A DNA stretch of 62,160 bases from a virus. The notes below the pieces were generated by a model. The model searched no databases and was not told the DNA's origin. It saw only the letters and a program-made list of their open reading frames with translations. Each line of letters opens with the position of its first letter. The first letter of the stretch is position 1. The position numbers and the translations under genes were made by a program. Shown one piece after another: positions 13,332 through 21,158 of this stretch. Where the stretch lies: positions 1 through 62,160 of the IMG/VR virus record IMGVR_UViG_3300032753_000025; one strand, 5' to 3'.

Positions 13332-15584
13332 TTACCGGTCGTATTTTTTACGCTTAAAGTCGGGCAGCCAATTGTCACCAAGCTTGTAGCTCGTGACCTT
13401 TGTGTTCTTGTTATACTCTTCGGAAATGATACGGCGCACATACCAGTCGTCTATGATTTCTTCCGCTTCCTTGTGTTCAATTTTAAAGAGTGTGTGCATG
13501 TTCTTCCTGAAGTCCCTGGACGTGTTCTTTGCCATAGACCAACCACGACCGTCCTCAAAGTCATCTTGAAGGGCGTTCAAGATGTTGAAGCACAGGACGG
13601 CGTCCCTCTTCTTTCCGCCGACGTGGATGCGTCCAGTCTCCTGGGCATTGCCAAAGTCAGCATGAGAACGAACCGGTTCATTATCTTTTTTTGTCGTTGC
13701 GTCGAACATTCGCGTAACAGTCAGTGACGTGTTTCCTGATATCAGTGGCGTCAAGTGAATGCCAAAGTCCCACGTCCACCCGTCAGGCGCAGATTTGATC
13801 TTCTTGGCCATGATCTGGCCTTCCATTGCACCCTCCTCACGAGCGATCAGGAAAGACCCGTCGGCGGCACCGTCAAATACCGTTGAGCCTCTCATATTTG
13901 CCCCCTGACGGCCCGTGTGATGCACGCCAAGAGTGCAGCAGCCGAACTTGGATTTGATGCGGTCGCACGCCCGGATAAAGAGCGTCATGTCCTTTTGCAG
14001 GTTTTCGTCTGCGCCAGGCAGGACACGAGAGACAGTGTCGATGACGATAAGGACCGGCACCTCGCCTTCCATGCCTTGGATAGCCTTGTCGATTGTGCGT
14101 ATGAGCTTGTCGATGTCCTCCTCATTCATAAAGTTCATGCTCTCATCAAGCAGGCGAAAAGGAAGAGGGGGAGCGCCAAGACCGTTGTTTTCCGACCACG
14201 CCTTGATGCGGAATTTCATGTCAGTGACGCCTTCAGAGCTGATGTATAGGACCGGCCCAGACCGCTCTATAGGCTTCTCCCACCAGTCAGGAAGGCCAGC
14301 AGCAATGGAAAGCGCCATATCCAGCACGATAAAGGTTTTGCAGCATCCGGGAGCTCCGTAGACGAAGCAAAGGCCATTCTCGATTAAGAGATCCTTGATC
14401 AAGTAACGTGGATCAGGGAGATCATATATCTCCTGGATGGTCAGCGTCCTGAAGACGCTGGGGTCCCTCATCAGGGTGGATATTTGCTCAGGCTTGAGAT
14501 TAAACTCTTCCTCGTCGGGATTAACGCTGTCTGTTGCGTCTTGTCTGTGCTCAAGCCTCTCATGCTTTGGGGGAGGGCCGGCCTCCGCGTATTGCTTGAT
14601 CTTCGTGTCCCACTTGCGCAGGGCGTCGTGTATCTTCTCCGTGAAGAGCGTAAGGCCGCGGCCCTCGCGCTCAAGCAAGTCATGCTTTTTCGCAATGGGA
14701 TCATCAATGCGCGTCTTAACCAGCGACACGTATTGCTTGAACAAATCAATCGCTATGCGCTGTATGCGGTTAGGGTCGGGGTATGTTGGGTCCTTGCGCC
14801 GCTCGTCTAGCATACGGCCAAAGATCATCTTGGCCATCTGGCTTTCGCGCCCGTCGGTTATCATACCGAACTCGTTCTTTTGGACACCCGTCATGCCGTG
14901 ACCAGAAACCGGCGGCAATATTTCATAGGTTCTTGGATTGACGGCCTCGTGAGGCATGTTGCCGCCGTTTTCTAATACAAGACGCTCGACCTCCTCGCAC
15001 AGCCACGTCGTGGCGACCGCGACCTCTATGTTCCAGGGCTCGAAGCCTTCGTCCCATATGTAATTATTGCCGGTCTCGTGCAGTGACGGCGCAGACACCA
15101 CAAATCCGCCGCGGCCTCTAATGTCGATGCCTTGAGGCGTCTTTATTGTGGGCGGAACCCATCCCGGAGGAGCTCTGAAAAAATAATGCTTACCACCCCC
15201 GCCAGTCGTCGCCCTTGGCGTGTCAGGGAGTATGCCGCCCGCGTGATCGTCGTGAATGCCTTGCCACCACACCGCAGGGAATGTGTTCTTGTGTAGGTCT
15301 AGATCGATGACGAATAAAGACTGCGAGCACTCGCCAGTGACGATGCCCATATTAATGCGCTTACAGTAAAGACCGTCAGCGCCATACCACTTGTTGAATA
15401 ATTCGTCTGACGTAAGTTCGCGCTCGTGCTCCGCCCACTTTACAATAGGCTGCTTGCAGCTCTTGCCTGGCTTTGCCTCTGACGGCAGCATGACAGGAAC
15501 AACCTGCCACCCAAGTGATCGATACATACGCGCCCACTGTGATGGTGACGCGTATTCTTGCTCAAAAGCTTCCATATGTTCCAT
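13332..15584 (-). CDS. Primase-helicase (Prim-Pol domain plus RecA-like helicase)
   Basis: A 750-residue replication protein. Residues about 15-200 match the bifunctional primase-polymerase fold: GWQVVPVMLP, NMGIVTGECSQSLFVIDLDLHKN with the DLD metal-binding acids, and GGGGKHYFFRAP. The C-terminal half is a RecA-like ATPase of the AAA_25/RepA type: FVYGAPGCCKTF (Walker A, about 409-418), LIVIDTVSR (Walker B) and LGVHHTGRQGANMRGS. It probably primes synthesis and unwinds the fork for a host polymerase. The start follows GAGGTGATAAA. Its stop abuts the iteron-like array, a usual arrangement for an initiator and its origin. Confidence 0.9.
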   Translation of the reverse strand: MEHMEAFEQEYASPSQWARMYRSLGWQVVPVMLPSEAKPGKSCKQPIVKWAEHERELTSDELFNKWYGADGLYCKRINMGIVTGECSQSLFVIDLDLHKNTFPAVWWQGIHDDHAGGILPDTPRATTGGGGKHYFFRAPPGWVPPTIKTPQGIDIRGRGGFVVSAPSLHETGNNYIWDEGFEPWNIEVAVATTWLCEEVERLVLENGGNMPHEAVNPRTYEILPPVSGHGMTGVQKNEFGMITDGRESQMAKMIFGRMLDERRKDPTYPDPNRIQRIAIDLFKQYVSLVKTRIDDPIAKKHDLLEREGRGLTLFTEKIHDALRKWDTKIKQYAEAGPPPKHERLEHRQDATDSVNPDEEEFNLKPEQISTLMRDPSVFRTLTIQEIYDLPDPRYLIKDLLIENGLCFVYGAPGCCKTFIVLDMALSIAAGLPDWWEKPIERSGPVLYISSEGVTDMKFRIKAWSENNGLGAPPLPFRLLDESMNFMNEEDIDKLIRTIDKAIQGMEGEVPVLIVIDTVSRVLPGADENLQKDMTLFIRACDRIKSKFGCCTLGVHHTGRQGANMRGSTVFDGAADGSFLIAREEGAMEGQIMAKKIKSAPDGWTWDFGIHLTPLISGNTSLTVTRMFDATTKKDNEPVRSHADFGNAQETGRIHVGGKKRDAVLCFNILNALQDDFEDGRGWSMAKNTSRDFRKNMHTLFKIEHKEAEEIIDDWYVRRIISEEYNKNTKVTSYKLGDNWLPDFKRKKYDR

Positions 15585-15599
15585 TTTATCACCTCAATA

Positions 15600-16160
15600 T
15601 CAAACAATACGTAAGAAAACGCCGTGTAATTCCATAGACGCTTTTTTATATGCCTCAGAAGCTTCTTCAGGAGATGAAAAATAACCAAGAAGTCTTGTTT
15701 TCCCATTAACGTGAATTGCAGCACGCCATTTATTTTTTTCGGTGTTAAAAGAAACTCCTTTATAACCACTATTATTTCTGGAGCTCTTTTTCGCATTCCA
15801 CCCATTTTGATGAATGGTGGCTTCCCTTAAGTTTTCTATTTTATTATTTGTGCCATCTCCATCTACGTGATCAATAATCAAAGGTGGCTCGGTGCCGTAA
15901 TGTAGTTTCCAAACAATTCTATGGGCAAGTGTGCTTTTACCAAGTAAACTAATTTCAATATAACAATTTTCAGATTGTTTTCTTTTAATACTCCCTGCCC
16001 TTTCACCTGCAAACTGAGTATTAAAAATATTAAAAGATCTTTTATCAACAAACATAGATAAAGGTCTGCTTTTCCAAAAAAGCCAACCGCTTTCTTTGTC
16101 ATAGTCAAATAGTTGACTAAGTAAACAAGTGTCTGGTAATATCCTAACTGACATAGCCAT
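15600..16160 (-). CDS. HNH homing endonuclease with AP2-like domain
   Basis: A 186-residue DNA endonuclease. The HNH part is seen in LAHRIVWKLHYG, IIDHVDGDGTNNKIENLREAT and QNGWNAK; the C-terminal AP2-like DNA-binding part in GYKGVSFNTEKNKWRAAIHVNGK and LGYFSSPEEASEAY. Such genes are selfish elements that spread by cutting uninvaded alleles. I start at 16160 (after AAAAGGAA) because the longer frame would include the hairpin at 16201. It sits between the primase-helicase and a small gene. A+T-rich codons set it apart from neighbours. Confidence 0.88.
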   Translation of the reverse strand: MAMSVRILPDTCLLSQLFDYDKESGWLFWKSRPLSMFVDKRSFNIFNTQFAGERAGSIKRKQSENCYIEISLLGKSTLAHRIVWKLHYGTEPPLIIDHVDGDGTNNKIENLREATIHQNGWNAKKSSRNNSGYKGVSFNTEKNKWRAAIHVNGKTRLLGYFSSPEEASEAYKKASMELHGVFLRIV

Positions 16161-16200
16161 TTCCTTTTTGGTGATGTCTCTTCCAATGGTTAACTTTTTA

Positions 16201-16230
16201 GGCCCGGTTGCAGCCGGGTCTTTTTTTATT
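16201..16230 (+). terminator. Terminator-like hairpin, oriented against the local genes
   Basis: A 7-bp stem (16201-16207 with 16214-16220, one G-T pair), loop TTGCAG, followed on the plus strand by TTTTTTTATT. All nearby genes run leftward, so as a terminator it would act on rightward antisense transcripts. On the minus strand the hairpin is not followed by a T-run. Confidence 0.6.
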
Positions 16231-16411
16231 CTTTTTGATCTGTTCGTTTTGGCATTAATGGCTCCCCCTCGCCAATCCATCTGTATAAGCATGCATAGAA
16301 GCAATGCGGCGGCGGCAATTCACTTTCGAACTCCCAACCAATTTCAACATACGCATCAACACGAGAGTGCGGCACGTAAGCATAATATTGCTCAGGAAGC
16401 TTGGTGTTCAT
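16226..16411 (-). CDS. Small hypothetical protein
   Basis: A 61-residue protein (YYAYVPHSRVDAYVEIGWEFE, FYACLYRWIGEGEP) resembling small phage proteins that sit near homing endonucleases, of unknown function. The ATG follows GGGAGACAACC and overlaps the stop of a short vestigial frame (ATGA). Just downstream lie a hairpin and the HNH gene. Confidence 0.65.
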   Translation of the reverse strand: MNTKLPEQYYAYVPHSRVDAYVEIGWEFESELPPPHCFYACLYRWIGEGEPLMPKRTDQKE

Positions 16412-16437
16412 TGGTTGTCTCCCAATATTTTACGGGC
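16408..16437 (-). pseudogene. Vestigial 3' end of a sixth array paralogue
   Basis: On the minus strand this reads ARKILGDNQ then stop, matching the ARKVLGE(K) endings of the tandem paralogues at 16760-17648. Its stop overlaps the next ATG (ATGA), exactly as in the intact copies. The codon before is a stop, so the body of the gene is lost. This suggests a deleted member of the family. Confidence 0.6.
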
Positions 16438-16449
16438 TTATCGTGTGAA

Positions 16450-16497
16450 CTTCGTGCGTCATATTTGGTTCGTATGTAGGCTTCGTGATCCATATTT
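16450..16497 (-). repeat. Two copies of the ATATG-CACGAAG sequence
   Basis: AATATGACGCACGAAG (16450-16465) is identical to 11608-11623; a variant, AAATATGGATCACGAAG, lies at 16481-16497. The second opens a 33-codon frame (16392-16493, beginning MDHEAY) and the first a 10-codon frame (MTHEV). Whether these peptides are made is unclear, since no good ribosome site precedes them. Confidence 0.5.
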
Positions 16498-16548
16498 AGA
16501 CGTATGTGAAATTCGACATAATTCTCAATTATGAGGGATTTGTAATAT

Positions 16549-16767
16549 TTACTGCTCAGTAAAATTTTTATCTTTTTTCATTTGGGAACTATTGTATTTA
16601 CCGTTCGGTAAAATCTGCCAAAAATGTTCACACGGGCCTTTGTAATCATCAGGCCAGATGAAATATGATTGCCAGTATTCACAAGGCTTTGTGCCGCTAT
16701 CTTTGTGTCGGTAACATTCGTTCGACTTTGGACAATCAGTTACAGCGCACATGCTGATGTCAGGCAT
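16549..16767 (-). CDS. Cysteine-rich small protein
   Basis: A 72-residue protein with five cysteines arranged CAVTDCPKSNECYRH, KPCEYWQSYF and GPCEHFW. I have seen similar small proteins in other phages, but no function is known. The pattern suggests metal binding. It overlaps the next upstream gene by 8 bases. Confidence 0.7.
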   Translation of the reverse strand: MPDISMCAVTDCPKSNECYRHKDSGTKPCEYWQSYFIWPDDYKGPCEHFWQILPNGKYNSSQMKKDKNFTEQ

Positions 16768-17086
16768 TTTCTAATACCTTACGGGCTTGGCGTGGGTCTT
16801 TAATAGTTATGCCAAACGCTATCGACATATCGTCGTTGCCAAGGTGAACATCGCTGGCATCAGCAAATGGTTTAAGCGCCGCCTTTAATTCAGCGACACG
16901 GTCTGTCAGGGCAACCATTGCGTCCGTAACCAAAACGGCGTCCCGTTCTAATACCTCGATAACGTCGGCGGCTTTAAGCGCATCTTCTGGGTCAACCGTA
17001 GGCGCCATTTCCACACATTTCAATGTGTCTCGGGCAGCAATACCGTCACGACGCAATCGCTTCACGAGGTCTGAATAGTCACTCAT
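16760..17086 (-). CDS. Tandem paralogue 1
   Basis: A 108-residue member of a local family. Shared layout: N-terminal SDYSDLVKRLR, a helical middle (DRVAELKAALKPFADAS) and a terminal PRQARKVLEN. The family resembles phage Ea22-type helical proteins of unknown function. Its ATG overlaps the stop of the upstream copy (ATGA). Confidence 0.72.
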   Translation of the reverse strand: MSDYSDLVKRLRRDGIAARDTLKCVEMAPTVDPEDALKAADVIEVLERDAVLVTDAMVALTDRVAELKAALKPFADASDVHLGNDDMSIAFGITIKDPRQARKVLENA

Positions 17087-17340
17087 TCCTTCTCTCCCAA
17101 TACCTTACGGGCTTGGCGTACTACGCCAAGCGTAAAAGCAAACGTGCGGTCATCCTCTGGGACGAAGTCAGAGTATCTTTGTTCGCAAGCTGTTGCCTTA
17201 TCAGCAAACGGTCGTAGTGCTGCCTCTAACTCAGCAATCCGCTTTGCTTGCGCCTCAATAGCGTTTGCTGCATCGTGGCAGTCACCAGTCCATACTGGAT
17301 AGTCACGCAACCGCTTCACAAGGTCGGTGTAATCTGTCAT
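17083..17340 (-). CDS. Tandem paralogue 2
   Basis: An 85-residue copy: MTDYTDLVKRLRDY, then AANAIEAQAKRIAELEAALRPFADKA, then VVRQARKVLGEKE. It is the most compact version of the family. It overlaps its neighbours by ATGA at both ends, so the array is translated as a coupled series. Confidence 0.75.
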   Translation of the reverse strand: MTDYTDLVKRLRDYPVWTGDCHDAANAIEAQAKRIAELEAALRPFADKATACEQRYSDFVPEDDRTFAFTLGVVRQARKVLGEKE

Positions 17341-17633
17341 TCCTCCTCTCCCAATGCCTTACGAGCGGCCTCAAACTCATGTAGCCGTTCTTTTATGCAA
17401 TTGTAATTAGTATTACCTATGTCCATACGTAAATCATGCTCAAAAGCATCAAGAGAACCATTGACACTGTTATATAACTTATGAGCCAATTCTAGCGCCG
17501 ACTCTAGTTCAGAAATGCGCATATTCAACATTGCAATTTCAGCTTCCAGATACCATTCTCTCGTTCGTGCATCTGTCATCGCTACTAGTTCTCTCTGTGC
17601 GTCGGTTACTGGCGGCCCGTCAAATAATCCCAT
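17337..17633 (-). CDS. Tandem paralogue 3, divergent N-terminus
   Basis: A 98-residue protein. The start MGLFDGPPVTDAQREL differs from the family, but the middle (MRISELESALELAHKLY) and the end (FEAARKALGEEE) match it, so it looks like a recombinant of a family tail with another head. I start at 17633, where the ATG overlaps the stop of the upstream copy (TAATG), not at 17648. Confidence 0.7.
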   Translation of the reverse strand: MGLFDGPPVTDAQRELVAMTDARTREWYLEAEIAMLNMRISELESALELAHKLYNSVNGSLDAFEHDLRMDIGNTNYNCIKERLHEFEAARKALGEEE

Positions 17634-17869
17634 TACTTCTCTCCCCACTCTTCTCCCAATACCTCACGGGCGTAGCGTAGGTCGCCAACAGTTCCCGAGG
17701 CAGATGCCGTATCGCTAACATCAGCAGGTATCTGTTCCGCGTAGTAGGCAAATGGCTTGAGTGCCGCTTCAAGTTTCTTAATTCTCCTTGCCTGCGCTTC
17801 AATTGCGCAAGCCGCCTCTATATTCCAACTTCCGTAAAGAATTTTTACGATGTCGCTATAGTCAGTCAT
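17633..17869 (-). CDS. Tandem paralogue 4
   Basis: A 78-residue copy: MTDYSDIVKILYGSW, then CAIEAQARRIKKLEAALKPFAYYA, then LRYAREVLGEEW. It overlaps both neighbours. The repeat of the EAQARRI-LEAALKPFA core, almost unchanged while the flanks vary, points to recent duplication with recombination. Confidence 0.74.
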   Translation of the reverse strand: MTDYSDIVKILYGSWNIEAACAIEAQARRIKKLEAALKPFAYYAEQIPADVSDTASASGTVGDLRYAREVLGEEWGEK

Positions 17870-18267
17870 TCCCCCTTCTCCAAATCTGATCTTTCCTCAA
17901 GATGCTGCAGAATATCCTCGCCCTCTCTAATAAAACTGTCAGGTATCTCTGTCGTCATTGTCAGTTCATTGCGTCTTGCCTCCGGCGAACTGCCGTATTT
18001 AAACAACTTTTCCATCCAATATTCTAACATCGCAATACGTCTCGACATTCGTTTACGGCTCCAAAGATAGGTATCACACTCGAATTTCATTTGATGTTCT
18101 AGTTCCTCAATCCGTTTTGCTTGCGCCTCAATAGCGTCTGCGGCTTCATCACAAGAACTTTCAGGCCAATATGTATCGCAACAACATTCACTGGCTGACT
18201 TAGCGGCACAAGTGCAGTTTAACTTTATGCCACGCAATCGCTTCACGAGGTCTGAATATTCACTCAC
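17866..18267 (-). CDS. Tandem paralogue 5, long form
   Basis: A 133-residue copy starting at a GTG (18267): SEYSDLVKRLRGI, a cysteine-rich insertion (CTCAAKSASECCCDTYWP), then EAADAIEAQAKRIEELEHQ and a long helical tail without the usual ARKVLGE end. The upstream ATGGAGATTGAC is the conserved initiation element; by analogy with its paralogues the GTG, not the ATG at 18279, is the start. First in the transcribed order of the array. Confidence 0.7.
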   Translation of the reverse strand: MSEYSDLVKRLRGIKLNCTCAAKSASECCCDTYWPESSCDEAADAIEAQAKRIEELEHQMKFECDTYLWSRKRMSRRIAMLEYWMEKLFKYGSSPEARRNELTMTTEIPDSFIREGEDILQHLEERSDLEKGE

Positions 18268-18278
18268 GTCAATCTCCA

Positions 18279-18737
18279 TTACATTTGTGTTTGAGCACCA
18301 TACAAAGCTAGTAACGCCGCCTCTGCCCTGCCGTGATCTTTCTTGCGGCGAAAATGTTCGCTCTTAGGCCACTGGCTAATTGCTAATGCGCGAGCCGCTT
18401 CTTTATCCGCCGAAAGGCCAAAGTGCCTTTTCCATTTACCGGGAGAGACATCAACGCGCCTAATGCCTGCAGAGCCAATAACGCCTTTCGCGACGCCATA
18501 TGCCATACCAAAATTGAAGACCGAACTAACGCCTTGCTTGGGCATGGCGTGAACAGCCTCAACAACAGCCATATCTGGCGCGTGATGCTTAATGAGCTCA
18601 AACAATGCCGTCGCATTTATTTCTTTTCCTATAATCGGCACGTCATACGCCGCAATGAGGTGGATGTCGTTTGTGTAGTAAAACGCCACGGCTCCTGACG
18701 CGCCAGGATCAACGCCCATTATGCATTTGTATGTCAT
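18279..18737 (-). CDS. RuvC-like Holliday junction resolvase
   Basis: A 152-residue endonuclease of the RuvC/RNase H fold that would cut branched DNA from replication and recombination before packaging. Acidic residues are in place: D10 in MGVDPGASG, E60 in VVEAVHAMPKQG, and D134 and E139 in KKDHGRAEAALLA. SSVFNFGMAYG is a common conserved stretch. It ends four bases after the next upstream gene's stop overlap and is followed by the paralogue array. Confidence 0.9.
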   Translation of the reverse strand: MTYKCIMGVDPGASGAVAFYYTNDIHLIAAYDVPIIGKEINATALFELIKHHAPDMAVVEAVHAMPKQGVSSVFNFGMAYGVAKGVIGSAGIRRVDVSPGKWKRHFGLSADKEAARALAISQWPKSEHFRRKKDHGRAEAALLALYGAQTQM

Positions 18738-19225
18738 TCTTTTTCCTTTGGCCTGATGGCGGTTTTTAACTCATTTGAAATATCATCAAGCATAGAAGCA
18801 AATTTAATTATATGCTCTTCATATTCGTCGCTGACGTATCCATCTGTGTCTTGGCGACAAGCGTCTATAAGAAGTTCATGAATAGCTTTTTTTATGTCTA
18901 CGTGGACGTGATAGCCGTCTTCTGCAAACTCAGATAAATAGATCGTTAATTTCTCAGGATGTTCTGATATTTCCCAAAACCCTACAGTAAGATCTTCCTC
19001 TAACGCTATCTGAAGAACGTCGCTTGATATTTCTCTGACGCGGTCTTCCGTTTTTCCAATTGCCTTTTCTATATTATCCCTGGCTTTTTGGATTGTTCGT
19101 TCCATCATTGTTTCAAAATCATCAAAAGCATCTTCAATTTTTTTATCTATAGAAAAAAGATCCCAATGAGATAAATCGACCTTTCCTTCAAATGTAAGAC
19201 CCTTATTTCCATCGCGCTTATTCAT
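18734..19225 (-). CDS. Hypothetical helical protein
   Basis: A 163-residue acidic protein with a long coiled-coil-like stretch (FDDFETMMERTIQKARDNIEK) followed by a more globular half. Unknown family. Its ATG follows GGGGAAATTGAT, a minus-strand form of the shared initiation site, and its stop overlaps the resolvase start (ATGA). It is divergent from the nuclease gene at 19351. Confidence 0.7.
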   Translation of the reverse strand: MNKRDGNKGLTFEGKVDLSHWDLFSIDKKIEDAFDDFETMMERTIQKARDNIEKAIGKTEDRVREISSDVLQIALEEDLTVGFWEISEHPEKLTIYLSEFAEDGYHVHVDIKKAIHELLIDACRQDTDGYVSDEYEEHIIKFASMLDDISNELKTAIRPKEKE

Positions 19226-19350
19226 ATCAATTTCCCCTTAGTGCATATTTTGACGCTCAAGCTGCCCTCCCGGATTTTTTTTGTCAAGTGGGTTGACGGG
19301 GCGGTTTTGTGTAGTCAGGGTGACACAAATCAAAATTGAGATTGGATATT

Positions 19351-20103
19351 ATGAAAAACCCGTTTGAAATCCACGGCATACCACACCTATCACCGTCAAC
19401 CTGCAACACATACGTCGGAAGCCCCGCCTCCTTTGTCCTTGAGAAATGCTTGAAGCAACGAGGCCAGGTAGGCTGCGCCGCATTCAGGGGGACCGCGGTA
19501 GAGGCCGGCATTGCTCACGGCCTAGAGACAGGAGCCTTAGACGATGAATGCATCCGCGTCGCAAATGAAAAGTTTTATGAGCTTTCTGCGATCTCCCAAG
19601 ACCCGCAAAAAGAAAAAGAGCGTGCAGCTGTTGCAGATATGGTCCGCGTCGGCCTCAAAGAGCTTAGACCTTATGGGCCTCCGACTGGCGCGCAAGGAAA
19701 GATCGAGTATCGGTTTGAGGGTCTCCTCGTCCCATTCATTGGTTACTTTGATTTTGAATGGCAAAATCACAAAATTATCGTAGACCTTAAAACGACACAC
19801 GCCATTCCGTCTAAGATAAAGACGAACCACGCGCGACAAGTGGCGTTATACACTGCCGCAAAGGGTAACGACCTTGATCCGCGTTTGGCTTACGTAAGCA
19901 CTAAAAAAAGCGCAGTTTATCGCTTGGAGAATGTTGAGGAGCACGTCGCGACGTTAGGCAGAATAGGACTTGCAATTCAAAAATTTCTATCTATCAGTGA
20001 CGATCCGATGGAACTTGCCGCGCTTGTTGTTCCTGATGTTGACAGCTTTTATTTTAATGATCCCTTTGCGCGACAGGCAGTCTTTGACATCTGGAAAATG
20101 TGA
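19351..20103 (+). CDS. PD-(D/E)XK nuclease (RecB/Cas4-like)
   Basis: A 250-residue nuclease. The N-terminal LSPSTCNTYVGSPASFVL resembles the helical opening of RecB-family exonucleases, H56 lies in EAGIAHG, and the core is GYFDFEW (D134) followed by IIVDLKTTH with D145 and K147. The set fits the RecB-type motif. It probably trims DNA ends for recombination alongside the SSB-like protein encoded next. I start at the ATG at 19351 after GAGATTGGATATT; upstream in-frame TTGs are less likely. Confidence 0.86.
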   Translation: MKNPFEIHGIPHLSPSTCNTYVGSPASFVLEKCLKQRGQVGCAAFRGTAVEAGIAHGLETGALDDECIRVANEKFYELSAISQDPQKEKERAAVADMVRVGLKELRPYGPPTGAQGKIEYRFEGLLVPFIGYFDFEWQNHKIIVDLKTTHAIPSKIKTNHARQVALYTAAKGNDLDPRLAYVSTKKSAVYRLENVEEHVATLGRIGLAIQKFLSISDDPMELAALVVPDVDSFYFNDPFARQAVFDIWKM

Positions 20104-20167
20104 GAGCTTCGTCCATTAAGGACAAGAGCAAGCGGCGGGCTAGATCGTCGCACAATGGAGAATAGTT

Positions 20168-20803
20168 ATGGCATTAGGCATTAATTACGAGAGCGCAGGC
20201 GGTGGTGATTTTTTACCTATCGTTAAATATGATGCCCGCGCCGGAAAGATGTTTCGCGTCGATCGCGTAAATGGCGAGAGCCAAAATACAGACATCTCAA
20301 GAACATTTAAGGCTGTCTTTGACCTGGAGAACCTTGAGACTGGTTGGATTGATTTTGAGAGCGGGGCTCCGCAGTTTGCAATGGCAGTCCTTGGGTCTGG
20401 CCCAAAGCCAGAGCAGCCAGGCGACACTTTCCGCGAAGGCGTCCGCTTCATTGTTAAGCTTGGCAAGGATTGCGGCGGCGACATTAGAGAGTTTGTGTCA
20501 ACCGCTAAGGCGTTCATGCGTGGCCTTGACCAGCTGCACGACGAATACAAGTCTCAGTCTTCTGCCAATGCAGGCAAATTGCCAATTGTATCACTTGAGG
20601 ATACAGTAGCAATCACTTCGGGTGAAGGGGCCCGTAAGTCGACGAACTACGCGCCAAAGTTCAAGATCACGGGTTGGGTTTCTCGTCCTGATGATCTTGT
20701 CCACAAGGAGCGTAGCTCGTCGGCTAAAGTATCAACAACGCCGCCGTCAACTGGCTCTACTAAAGTTTCGGCTCCCGCGGGTGGGGATGATGACTTTGGT
20801 TGA
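20168..20803 (+). CDS. Single-stranded DNA-binding-like protein
   Basis: A 211-residue protein with a beta-rich N-terminal body (GKMFRVDRVNGE, RTFKAVFDLENLETGWI) and a disordered Ser/Thr/Pro-rich end finishing in GGDDDFG, the acidic hydrophobic tip used by SSB proteins to recruit partners. It lies directly after the RecB-like nuclease, supporting a role in recombination or replication. The assignment rests on this tail and context; the fold is not the classic bacterial SSB sequence. Confidence 0.72.
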   Translation: MALGINYESAGGGDFLPIVKYDARAGKMFRVDRVNGESQNTDISRTFKAVFDLENLETGWIDFESGAPQFAMAVLGSGPKPEQPGDTFREGVRFIVKLGKDCGGDIREFVSTAKAFMRGLDQLHDEYKSQSSANAGKLPIVSLEDTVAITSGEGARKSTNYAPKFKITGWVSRPDDLVHKERSSSAKVSTTPPSTGSTKVSAPAGGDDDFG

Positions 20804-20839
20804 TAAGAAAGATTAGGTGGATTGTTTCCATCTAATAAA

Positions 20840-20877
20840 GGGGTGTGGTGTTACAACGCAAAGCCGCATCACACCCC
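20840..20877 (+). other. Stable intercistronic hairpin after the SSB-like gene
   Basis: An 11-bp stem (20840-20850 with 20867-20877, one G-T pair) and a 16-base loop, followed by GGCTTAATAGGG and not by a T-run. It sits between the SSB-like gene and the next initiation site. It may stabilise the upstream mRNA or limit read-through. Confidence 0.6.
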
Positions 20878-20896
20878 GGCTTAATAGGGAATTGAT

Positions 20897-21142
20897 ATGC
20901 GATTTTTAATAACGATGAACATGCCGTCTTACACAGATAACCTTGTTCACCAAATGCATGTCGAGCACAAATCATCAAACAGTCTTGAGGATTTTGTTCG
21001 CGCTCTTAACGAGAATGACTACGTAGTCGTTGAAGAGTTTTATAAAGATCGCTATTCGGCAAACTATATTAGTCGTGGCAATGTCGCGATTAATCATCGC
21101 TATGTGGGCAAGGTTAAAGTTTTTACCAATCAATATGTGTGA
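20897..21142 (+). CDS. Small hypothetical protein
   Basis: An 81-residue mixed alpha-beta protein (LEDFVRALNENDYVVVEEFY) with no family recognised. Its ATG follows GGGAATTGAT, a variant of the shared initiation element. Part of the plus-strand replication block. Confidence 0.7.
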   Translation: MRFLITMNMPSYTDNLVHQMHVEHKSSNSLEDFVRALNENDYVVVEEFYKDRYSANYISRGNVAINHRYVGKVKVFTNQYV

Positions 21143-21158
21143 GAAATAGGAGATAGAT

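Noticed and set aside
20830-20880. Hairpin after the SSB-like gene as a rho-independent terminator
   Set aside because: The stem is strong but no T-run follows; reported as a hairpin of unknown role.
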